DNA of 64,000 bases from Ornithodoros turicata (Eukaryota; Arthropoda; Arachnida; Ixodida; Argasidae), in NCBI RefSeq assembly GCF_037126465.1, contig NC_088203.1, positions 58,235,827 to 58,299,826 of the forward strand, in the 5' to 3' direction. Positions 54,701 to 64,000 of this stretch are shown here, one piece after another; the first letter of the stretch is position 1, and every line of letters starts with the position of its first letter. The notes below the pieces were generated by a model, which was not told where the DNA came from, did no database searches, and worked only from the letters and a program-made list of their open reading frames with translations. Position numbers and translations under genes: made by a program.

Positions 54701-57560
54701 AAAAGAAAGCAAAAGAAGGAACTCACACGAGGTGAACGACACGCACGAAAGCAGGGATAATTCCTTTATTTCCTCTCTTTCAACCCAAAGTCACTTTTTG
54801 TTCGCGGATCCTGACATATAAAACAAGCGGGGAGTGATCGATGAAGGGGACGACTGCAAAAGCGTGGGCACAATTAAAAGGAGGAGAAGAAAAATAGGAA
54901 TCGGGCAGACTCATTTACCCACCCGATAACGTAAACAGATATTCCACGGCGAGAGGGAGAAAGAGGGGTGGGGGGAGGGCAGAAAGCAATTGAAGGGGCA
55001 CACATATCGAAGAATTTGAAAAGGAGGTGATAAGGCATTCGGTCCATTTAATTAAGAAATTCCGAAAAGATGTTAATCAGCCTCAGGGAGGAGACCCGGC
55101 GAAACTCTCTGAAAAGGATGGGGAGGTGGAACTGTACGGTTTCACGGAAAGGCGGGAGGGGGGGGAATTCTTGGGCTTCTTATTACACGAAAGGGCCGCA
55201 GTGAGACTGCCAATGAATGGAAAGGAGAATGCCTTTCAATTAAGGACGTAATTTATGAGGTGTCGATGACGACGCGAAGTGAACGCAGGCATGCGTCCCC
55301 GGAAACAGGACAGCGCACCGTCTGTGGGACGTGCTGCTCCTATGGGAGACCTGAGACAAACTGGATTTGGCATGTGTGTTAGAATACTAATATATATTTT
55401 TCGACGTCCTACGCACTCACAAACGAGCCCCGGTAAAATGATCACTGTCCATGAAACATGTTTCAGCCAAGCAGAATCGCACACCCAAGTGCCCTATCCT
55501 TATTGTTATTTGTCCCCTATGGCGGAATTTCCAGAGGGTAGATACAGACACGAGGGAGGATGTATGAAACTTCATCTGTGATGGAAAACGCTAACCCTAA
55601 ACAACTGGCATCCCAAACTGCCTTCGCAAGATCCTGACACCGATTCGTGGGCTCTAGATTCCTCTCTAACCGGACCTCTGACTGTTTGGTGACTTTCGTT
55701 TTGCGTCCCTGTTTCGTCCCCCACTTGATAGCACACGCGAAGAGGCAGGCACAGAGTTGTTGGCTACCGAACTCGTTCATAGCCCACTGCACCGCGTTTC
55801 AAACACCGACCGGCGTTCGCGGGCGAAAGAAGTTCCCACGATATCCGCCACGCGCCGCTAGTGCCTGCGCTCTAAGCGGGGGCCACGCGGCGCTCCGGGT
55901 TCCACTTTGGAAGTCCACAGAAATCGAACCCCGCGCGCAAATCCTCTGTTATCGATCGCGTCCGCCACCTCGCGGAGAATGTTCGAAACAGCACACACGA
56001 CCAATTCGGCGCCTGGGTTGAGCTGAAAACGGCTTCGCTCGCCTCGCGAAACGTCGCGATCATAATAAAGGGACACAGAAACCTCTCTCTGTCCTTGCTT
56101 CATTTTGCATCACGGAAAAGAGTGGTGCTGTCAGCACTCGATACACATACATGCACGTATAACCGTACATTAAGTCACAGTAACACAGCGGGTATTAATC
56201 CAATATCATAACGGTCGATGTATCGGTATTAATAAAGACCACACTGATGCCTGGAAATTCGACACGCACTAGCGTACACGACGCGGACACATTGAGCAGA
56301 CTGCTATGAGAACATACGCTAGCCAAGTCGAGTTAAGCCAAGCCAAGTCAAGTCGAGTTAAGAAGTACTGAACATAAGGCAAGATAGGATAAATGTTCAT
56401 ATGTGTACCTCTTGTGAACAAGACGGAGCAGAATTCACACTCAAAAGGAGCGTGTGGACTTTGCTTTCGCGACCGTTTTTTTCAAAAACGTATCATACAT
56501 TCTTTATCGAAGCCACTGAATTACAACGGGTTTGAAAATTTATATATTTATTTTTATTCATTTAATATTTGTTTTAGCCTCTATAGGTAGCCGGATCCAG
56601 CCACAAAAAGCCAATGCACGTGGCTTGACGAAGTCAATGTTCCCATACAGTAGCTGCAGCGTCACATGCACTTCAACCAAAAAAACAAACAAACAGGATT
56701 AAACAATCAAACAATAATGAAACTAAAGTACACTATAAACGGCTCGCAGGTTACACAATCAAGTGTAGAGAGGGAATAAAAAAACATTAACCCCATTTGA
56801 AACATTCACAAAAGCTAATTGCAGTGACCGAGAAAGTATTTAAAAACAGAATAAGCCTTTTCGCAACTACAGTATTGGTTTGGCAATCAAAACCGCTCGA
56901 TTAAAAGTATTAAAACATTAACCACAAGGTCGTGCCACCGTCCCTCCTATTCCATACTCAATTAATCCTTTCGTTCGTTCTACACAGAACGACAGCGGAA
57001 GCAGCCAGCGACGACCAACCCCGTGCAACGGGTACCCTAACGGCCGATGTACGCAATAAAGCCACCTCCCTCCGCAGTAGTGGCATAATCCTCCGCAAAC
57101 AACCTGCGCTTCCATATCACCCTGCTGGGAGGAGAAAGAGACTACGTCAGCGACAATTACCAACCGGGCCCAGAGAATTAAGCCACTTTATCCCTAGCCA
57201 GGGCACGAACCCTTTTTTCCCTAATTTTCCTTCTCTACGCCCCGTGTACACAACGCTCGGGCGGATAGCGCCGGACGGTGACACGGAACGATGACAGTCG
57301 ATGGCAATTAAAAAAAAAAAAGTAAACAGATATGAAGTCCAGGTGCTTTTTTTGTAGAAACTACCGTGACAGCGATAGATGAAGCTTTCACTCTTCCCCA
57401 TTTATGGACTCTTCCACTTTTCTCACTTCCTTCTTCCATGTATGGTATATTCTTCATACCCACGATGTGCCAAAGTATTTTACTTACGATGAAATTTCAA
57501 ACGACAGGCGATGTAATGTTATGCAATCATGATATGTTATTTCCTCTAGAGAAACAACTG
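54191..57560. other. No gene seen (3.4 kb)
   Basis: Homopolymer A at 54662-54705. GC-rich frames at 55647-56103 lie on both strands without domains. A degenerate AAGTCGAGTTAAGCC repeat lies near 56325-56360. Confidence 0.4.
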
Positions 57561-57564
57561 GACA

Positions 57565-58012
57565 TTGATTTTTTTTTTAAATCCCGTGTTAGGAAAGTTC
57601 TATGACCTGTGGCAGATGGAAGAGGACAATAGAAAAAGTAGGAAACAGGAGTTAGTATGCGTCCTCGAACGACTTCAGCGGGAATTTTTTTTTTCATTTC
57701 CTGTAGCGCCGCGAAGCAACTGTGGCTATGAGCGCAGAATGGGGACAGACAGGATAGCAGGAAGGAGTGGGGGACAGGGGTGTTAGTATGCGTCCTGGGC
57801 CGACTTCGAGGGGAACTGCGCCGACATACGTCTGGAAAGCCTTCGGAAAACCCAGGGAAAACCTCAGACAGCACAGCCGGCGGTAGGGTTCGAACCCACC
57901 ACCTCCCAGTTTTCAGCACGACCTTGGCTATACCACCAACGAGCAGACGCCCTAACCCGCTCGGCCATTCGCTGGTCCAGCGGGAACTGTGGCGACATCT
58001 ATCTAAGCAGCC
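57565..58012 (-). mobile_element. Older SINE split by a younger SINE
   Basis: The 3' part (57565-57684, with the ..CTAACACGGGATTTAAA end on the minus strand) and a 5' piece (57978-58012, AGATGTCGCCACAGTTCCCG on the minus strand) are one SINE body interrupted by the next entry. The tRNA-like head is missing. Confidence 0.65.
57685..57977 (-). mobile_element. tRNA-Ser-type SINE nested in another SINE
   Basis: Box A TGGCCGAGCGG (57957-57967) and box B GGTTCGAACCC (about 57886-57896), minus strand. The body is as in 53907-54190, with an A tail (T-run at 57685-57694). The target duplication CAGCGGGAA lies at 57676-57684 and 57978-57986, inside the older SINE. Confidence 0.85.
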
Positions 58013-58594
58013 TTTTTTTTTAAGCTTGGTTTGTGAACGGGACTGACCCTTTAATGCACGTTAAGCTGCAAACACGAGATAACCATCCGTAATGGCCCTG
58101 ACGATGTCTCTAATTCGCTCCCCCCCCCCCCCACACACACAGACGCAATTGGTCGAGAGCAGAGCACGTCTCAATTCTTCACTCCTTATATAGCAACTTA
58201 TATAGCAAGTGGCAGCGCTAAACCGCGTCTTTAAGCGGGTCCCATCTGACTAATAAACTGAGTCAAGTGTCTCGCAGTTTGCGTGCGATGAAATCAGCGC
58301 TGGCCACTCTCGTATGCAGCACGTGATGATGGGAAACCGGGTAACGAGACTCGGACCGCTATTAGCCCTCGTTAGGGGGGAGGGGGGACAGCCTGCATCT
58401 GGCGGGAGATAGGACGGCGCTAATCGACGCCTAACGTTTGTTATATGAGCTTCAACGTCGATTCTTGGAAGTGAAAGAGCATGACTGAATAAAAAAAAAA
58501 AGAGCTACTGACCGTCTACGGGAAAGGCTCTATTTTCGCCAACAGTGTCTATGAATGAAAACCAAGCGTCACAGGCACGTATCACACTATGACC
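58013..58594. other. No gene seen (582 bp)
   Basis: T-, C- and CA-runs (58012, 58120-58140). No coding support. Confidence 0.45.
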
Positions 58595-58696
58595 CAAGCA
58601 GCACAACATTTTGGCCCAATATCGGTGAACATTGGCAATACCGGCCCAATCTTGAACCAGTATTGCCGATATATAGCCAATATATTTTGCTGCTTG
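58595..58696. repeat. Short palindromic repeat, CCAATATTGG type, copy 1
   Basis: Ends CAAGCAGCACAACATTTTGG and CCAATATATTTTGCTGCTTG pair. The interior repeats CCCAATAT and GCCAATA units. It matches 63651-63741. Confidence 0.65.
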
Positions 58697-58740
58697 AAGA
58701 GATGGAAACTGGACGCTTTTTCGCTGTATCGTATCACAAT

Positions 58741-59012
58741 TTTTTTTTTAATTCGCGTTAGTGCCGTAAGCAACTGGGGCTATGAGCGGCGTAGAGACGT
58801 GGACGGCTGGAGAGAGGGCAGCAGGAAGAGTGGGAGACAGGGGAGTTGCGTTCTGCGCCAACTTCAGTGGGAACTGCGCCGACATTCGGCTGGAAAGTCT
58901 GCCGGAAAACGCAGGGAAAGCCCAACGGCACAGCGGCGGGAATTCGAACCCAGGTCACCTCCCGTATCGGCGTGGAAACTGGTCATCCTAACCACTATGC
59001 CACGGGAGCTGG
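58741..59012 (-). mobile_element. SINE with a different tRNA-like head
   Basis: Minus strand: TCCCGTGGCATAGTGGTTAG (box A-like TGGCATAGTGG) and GGGTTCGAATTCC (box B), then the same Ruka-type body (GATGTCGG variants, CGCCGCTCATAGCCCCAGTT) and an A-rich tail (58740-58750). The head looks more like tRNA-Asp/Glu than tRNA-Ser. Confidence 0.75.
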
Positions 59013-59620
59013 TATATCACAAACTGCGCACTATCACTATGCAGGGCATTCCAAACCAGTCAAAGACCAGTCTAGTCCGATAAAAAAAAAAAAGATAGTT
59101 CAAAGACCAGTGAAAATTACAGTCAAGTTATTTGACAATTTTCTTTTTGTTACAATGTACACCGCAGTGGCCTGCATAGAGTTATCACCTTGCAGTATTC
59201 CCAACTACACACTCGATAGTTGAACTTTTGAAAAGAGAGGACAGGAACCGGGTTCAATCGTCTAAGGAAACTAAAATAAAAAAAAAAACGCAAAAGATAA
59301 AAAAAAGGAAGCAAGAGACAGAGGTCAGTTTCTGCTCGAAACACCAAGATCTGTATCACCAGTCGCATACAGCTTTTCAAGTTAGACAGGAAAAAGGAAC
59401 GTGTGAAAGCGAAACTATCGTTCATGATTATTATCAGTAATTATCATAGCCATTATGAGTTAGCGGAGCAGTTTGACGGCATGCAGCCGCTGTTCAGCAT
59501 CGGTTACTGGCGGCATCTCGGAGCAGTACGGTCGCCATGGTGACACTGCTGAACATTTTTCATTCGCCGGATAAACATAGGAGATCGTCGTGAGTCTCGA
59601 CGATGGAAGCGTTAACCTTA
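59013..59620. other. No gene seen (608 bp)
   Basis: A-rich tracts at 59081-59092 and 59276-59312. No coding support. Confidence 0.45.
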
Positions 59621-59990
59621 ACCGTGTATTCACACGAGCGACAGACAGCGACGACAGCGACGCCCCAGAAGCGGAAGATGCGAAAAGCGTCATAGCTTTC
59701 TGCTGTCACGTGAGCGCGAGCGCTCAACGTCGGGTCTTCATGTACACTGCTAACCGTGGGGAATATCCTGCTACACACCACAAGATATTCGTAGCAGACG
59801 ACAGGAAAACACGCTGACGGTGTCGTCTGCTAAGTGTCGTCTGCTAAATGCGCAGTACGCCACTCCCGATATTCCGCACCCTGTGAATGCTCAACATAAC
59901 ACGGGACGGAACTTGGCTCTGTGAGCAGTGTTTTCGCTTTTTCTTCCACTAGAATATTCCGTGAGGCTGTCGGTCGTGTGAATACACGGT
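59621..59990. mobile_element. TIR element, 370 bp, ACCGTGTATTCACACG ends
   Basis: The left terminus (59621-59644) and right terminus (59967-59990) are 24-bp inverted repeats with one mismatch; they read ACCGTGTATTCACACGAGCG then ACAG on the left. No clear target duplication. A 14-bp unit (GTGTCGTCTGCTAA) is tandem at 59820-59847. Non-coding. Confidence 0.7.
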
Positions 59991-60989
59991 AAATGGAACA
60001 CGTAAAACCTGAAGTGCAAACTTCTTCAAACCGAACCGAGCCATTACTCGCTGACGCTGTTTCTGACGCAAACAAAAATACAAAGAATATCAACCAAAAA
60101 CAAACGCGCATTAAGACAGGAGGCAGCAGCTTCGCGAGACGAAAGCCAATTTCGACGTTCCCCCGGCGTATTTCCCCAGAAAAAAAAAAAAAGAAAAAAA
60201 AGAAATGGTATTCCCTTCCCTATACTCAGGTCCGAGTCAGCAGCGCACCCGCTTTCATTATACCTAGCCCAAAACCGGAGCGACTCGCCCGACGTTATCC
60301 CCCCCCCCCCCCCCACAACGCAGAGGAAAAGCAGCTAAGCTCGCAGAATAAGACGGGGGCAAATAAAAGTGCGCAGAGGAAAGAACGATGAGCTAGGATC
60401 TCTCTAAGCAGAAAAGAGGAGGGGGGAAGAGCATCTCGGGCAAAGAAAATGGGGCAGGGAAAGGAAAAAGTTCGGACTTTAGGACGCCCGAAAAAGATTG
60501 AACGCTGACCCGACGCGCAACGAAAATATAATATCCCAGCGAGAAAGCCAAGAAAAGGAACGTGTATATAGGGAAAAAAAAGAAAAAAGAAACAAAGAAA
60601 GAAGGGATTCCTTTTGCCGCTCGGCCGGATTCTTTGGACCGAGTTCCGGCCGGGGAAAAGAGAGAACCGAAATTCAAACGTAATGCGAAATAAAGCGGAG
60701 TAAATAACCCAGAGTGGATCCTTCTCGCTCGCGTGGACCCAAATAAGAGGAGGGACGGCTACCGTTCTTCGCTTTTATATACGTGATGGAGAAGACACTT
60801 TCTACTGTTTTGCGTGCATAAAAAAATATAGAAAAAAAAAAACACTTCGTTTCACACGGTTCAAGCAAGAGAGCGGCGACACCCGCGGGTCATGCCTGCT
60901 GCTCTACACGCCCTAAATGAGTGGGAGTCAGATGCGTGACGTAATGTGACGTAAGATGCGCGAAGACGTCATATAGTCACGAAGCGTAT
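59991..60989. other. No gene seen (1 kb)
   Basis: Long A-, C- and GA-rich runs (60180-60205, 60300-60314). No coding support. Confidence 0.45.
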
Positions 60990-61178
60990 CAACACCTCCT
61001 AGATAGTAGAAGGCCTACGCACTGCCCAACTCACGGAGGCCTGCGTGAGCTTTGCGGGCTGCTTCGAGCTTTTCTCTTGTTCGCTCTTTCATTGACGTCA
61101 TAGCAGCATCCGCAGCTGGCCTTCCTGTGTGACGCTATGTCACGTGGGGGAAGGCCTTCTGCTATCTAGGAGGTATTG
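60990..61178. mobile_element. TIR MITE, 189 bp
   Basis: Inverted 27-bp termini (60990-61016 and 61152-61178) share ACCTCCTAGATAG and AGAAGGCCT with two mismatches. AGCGTAT flanks both sides (60983-60989 and 61179-61185). Superfamily not assigned. Confidence 0.75.
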
Positions 61179-61199
61179 AGCGTATACGGGAACGATAAA

Positions 61200-61386
61200 A
61201 CCACTCTCACTCCTCCGCAACGTGGACACTAAGGTCGGGACGTCATCGGCTTCAGCCAATCGCTGCATCCTTTTACCTCAAGTCGTTCTTAACCTCATCA
61301 TTCTAGCTTTTAACTCTCATCAATGATTGACGCATCATGGCCTAGTTGCTGAATAAAACATCAACTAATCATCATCATCATCATCG
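61200..61386 (+). mobile_element. LINE-type 3' tail with ATC repeats
   Basis: TGACGCATCATGGCCTAGTT, GCTGAATAAAACATC and an ATCATC repeat resemble the I-clade LINE 3' ends. The left limit is uncertain. Confidence 0.45.
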
Positions 61387-63650
61387 TGGGTGTCGTCTGT
61401 CATTTTCCTAGCGCATTGGAACTCCATCGCTCTCTTCATTCTACCATCCCAACGACATGTTACGTCCTCGCATCTGCCGAGCCCATGTAAAGTCAGGATG
61501 CTATACTGACGATCGTACGCCCACCAAAAGCGTGCGTCGATTTCTCTCGCGCCACCAAATTTGGCAAACCGCACGTCGGAGAACCCGAATCAACTCCACG
61601 CCACCCAGCATCGATCCCTGTGCAGCGAGAGCGGACCAACAGAAATGCCACCGAGACAGCAGGTTGCTGGAGAGGAGAGAGGCCCGTGCAAGAAAGGCGG
61701 CCGTGGTCCCGGTCCAGCGGACGGCAAGTACGGCTGGCTGGTCGCGCCCGATATCTGCGGTCGACAGGCGCCGCATTAGCGGCCGCTGCCGCAAGCCTCA
61801 TTAGCCGCACACAGGACCCAAAGGGGCTTCTCCTTTCTACAGACACTCTATTAAAGTTGCTGGCCAGCTCTTCCTTCGCTTGATGGCTTTTCTATCCGGC
61901 AGCCTATACAGAGATGTGGAGATAAGGTTCCGACGCTGAAAGGGCGCTCAGTGAAATGGACTGGACGGCATCCTCTAATATGGAAAGCGGTCGCGTCCTC
62001 CTCTAGGCACCAAGAAAAAAAAAAAGGAAGGGATTATGTGCGAGATTGGAGGTAAGCGTGTCGGAGTAAACCCATCCGTGTCGCTATGCATAAGCGATAC
62101 GCGGCTGCGACAACCGCGATGCGGCTACTTAATCAATATTGACAATATTACGCATAGTAACAGCTTACAGTATCACTACGCTCCTAAAAATATATATATT
62201 TAATAATAATAATAATATTTACTTTACAAAAAGTAATATTATTTATTTTTTTATTTCGTTCTAGAAATCAACCTTCAATCAAAGACTCAGTACGCAAAAT
62301 ATAGATGCCGTCAGCGAATATTGCGCGCCCTGCGTCCTAGCAACAGCGCTCGTCTCCACCCTCCGCCCCACGTTGGAAGACCGCGGCGGCTGTGGCGAGG
62401 GGGCGGAAACCGACCTTTGCGGAGCAATACCCAGACGAGAGCCCGATTACACATACCGTTCCGTCGTACTTGTAACCACCAGTAATTCATGTTACGATAC
62501 TTGCGCATCACGTAGAGGCACAACAGTGAGTTTTCGCGTACGTGAGCGTTGGTAGTTCTGCGCACGCGCAAAACATAAAGCGAGCTACGCGCAGTGCGCG
62601 GAGCACCACGCTATCCCTTACGTACGCAAATGCGATAGCGTACGCGAGATAAGAGATGCGTGGCAAGCGAATACCACGCGTAGTATTTCTGCGTGACACA
62701 GATTAAAAAAAAAATCTTTCTAGCATTGAAGAGACTACCCGCGTGCCACCAACGGCTATGGCCTTTACCAACGCCTCCCAAGACAAAAATCCCTTTTCCG
62801 TCGTCATCAGCATATTTACGCCGCTCTCCCCAGTAAACAAAGCGAGCGTTAAAATTAAAAGCCCTCTCCTCCCCCCTTTGCGCGCGCGCGCGACAAACAC
62901 GGCGCAACGGGGGCGCAAAACAAAAGCGGCAGACCCTACTCATTTAAATTTCACAGCGCCCTGGCTTTTCCAATTGCCAAGAAGAGTTCCCTCCGAGGTT
63001 GGCTAATGGGCCTGCGAGTCAGCGTTGTTTTGTCCGAAATTCCATCATACACTTCATTAATTTCTCATTCCCATGCAAATGAAGACGAGGGGAGGGATTT
63101 AATGACGATGTTGCTCCCGGAGGTCCGGCTGCCGCTTTCTCGTGCGAATACGTTTCATGGCGAACGCCTCGAGTAAAGAAAACGGACGCCTTTATTATTT
63201 ACTCGTCGCCGGATTCTCTCTTTTGCTGACTTGATAGGGCGCGCGACGATTCAGAGAAGACGTTATGCCTCCTTCAAGGGCTCGTGGAACGGAACGGATG
63301 GTATTTTCTCGAAAGTGTTCTTTTAGATCTGACAAAAAGCCAGCTGTCTATAGAAGGATGTAAGGTTTTGCAGGAAGGTCATTTATTGTTTTAGTGGAGG
63401 GCGGATGGTGGGTGGGTGGGAGGGGGGGGGGGCTGCATCGTTTGTTCGTGTTCTTATTACACTGATATGTTATCCTGTTGTAGTGATAAAACCACAGTTG
63501 CTCGACATAATTTGGGGAAAATAAAATTAAAGTTGGACGTTTTTGGACGGACGGGCATAATCAGCAGCACATGAACAAACGCTGTCTGGTCCTGTCCAGT
63601 TGTTCATGCGAGGTACTAACCAAGTGCTCCTTTGAACGTCGGTGACGACC
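61387..63650. other. No gene seen (2.3 kb)
   Basis: Overlapping GC-rich frames at 61457-61883 on both strands, without domains. Several CGTACG/GCGCAC hairpins at 62530-62690. CG repeat at 62879-62893, G-run near 63420. TATA-rich tract at 62180-62260. Confidence 0.4.
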
Positions 63651-63741
63651 CAAGGAGCATAATATCTTGGCCCAATACCAATGTCGGGCCAATATTGCCA
63701 ACATTGGTCCAATATTGGCCAAGATGTTGTGCTGGTTGGGC
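63651..63741. repeat. Short palindromic repeat, CCAATATTGG type, copy 2
   Basis: Ends CCAAGGAGCATAATATCTTG and CAAGATGTTGTGCTGGTTGG pair. The interior has GGGCCAATATTGCC and GGTCCAATATTGGCC units. Same family as 58595-58696. Confidence 0.65.
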
Positions 63742-63904
63742 ATTCGTGGTGAGAATTACGGACTTTCGAGTGGCGAGACAACTATGAACGATCATGGAAA
63801 ATGCTGTGGATGGTCGGTCTGTGGGTTGTGTCACCATGAGGGTTCTTTAACCACACGGAATCTTTCTCCTAACGTCCCTGAGAGGGGACTCCTCTACGCA
63901 AATG

Positions 63905-63980
63905 GCGTCATGCCACCAAGTTGGCGGCGCCCTCGGCAGGGCAAGGGTTCGAACCCACAACCTGGAGATCAATTAGTTGC
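63905..63980 (-). mobile_element. tRNA-like SINE head at the window edge
   Basis: Minus strand: CATGCAACTAATTGATCTCC, then AGGTTGTGGGTTCGAACCC (box B) and CTTGCCCTGCCGAGGGCGCC. Box A would lie at or beyond the right edge. The body extends left through GTTAGGAGAAAGATTCC but was not matched. Confidence 0.5.
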
Positions 63981-64000
63981 ATGACACGTTAACAGCTGAA

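Noticed and set aside
54489..54821. Lys-rich 110-codon frame
   Set aside because: Most of it is translation of the A-run at 54662-54705.
61457..61883. Arg-rich frames on both strands
   Set aside because: Frames overlap in all directions, as expected for GC-rich DNA; no domain or splice support.
1..64000. CRISPR arrays, bacterial operons, prophage
   Set aside because: No regularly spaced repeats or prokaryotic gene organisation; introns, SINEs and LINEs show a eukaryotic genome.

Overview
The window looks like nuclear DNA of a tick or a close chelicerate relative. The main grounds are SINEs with tRNA-like heads and a body of the Ruka type known from ticks, I-clade LINEs of the kind annotated in tick genomes as putative tick transposon, and intron-split coding fragments with eukaryotic splice sites. 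There is no bacterial operon, no rRNA and no CRISPR array. Most of the window is transposon debris; long unbroken reading frames occur only in mobile elements. The species cannot be fixed from the sequence.

Region by region. 1-3450: end of a Penelope-like element, several strong palindromes, and the 5' end of an I-clade LINE (minus). 4690-7860: collinear coding pieces on the plus strand that resemble an uncharacterised protein family often auto-named SAMD3-like, apparently decayed. 8678-10574: a hAT-type element with a perfect 8-bp target duplication, then a mariner-like MITE. 11790-13504: LINE fragment and two fold-back elements. 14474-14640: a broken MADF domain. 15474-20628: a complete I-clade LINE (minus) flanked by an 11-bp duplication. 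21300-22880: two possible host exons. 23850-27800: LINE 3' end, hAT MITE with 8-bp duplication, BED-finger relic, a CR1/L2-like RT relic and a Penelope-like GIY-YIG relic. 28030-30451: candidate exons of an unrecognised minus-strand gene. 30780-32865: two I-clade LINE pieces. 34178-34323: two sites resembling the ZNF143/Staf motif, a possible promoter. 37895-39393: exons of a Myb/SANT-like protein (minus), cut at its 5' side by a 4.3-kb Ty3/gypsy-type element (39394-43726) with 132-bp LTRs, PPT and PBS. 43727-64000: gene-poor, full of homopolymer runs, with a palindromic MITE family, a Harbinger-type MITE, other TIR elements, nested SINEs and a short palindromic repeat rich in CCAATATTGG.

The elements are linked by shared parts: the I-clade LINE copies share a 3' stem-loop (TGGCGCAT...ATGCGCCA) followed by ATC- or ATCAA-type tails, and very short pieces with the same tail lie scattered through the window. 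No complete host gene can be delimited with confidence. Host-gene calls rest on splice-site-flanked fragments and family resemblance judged by eye.
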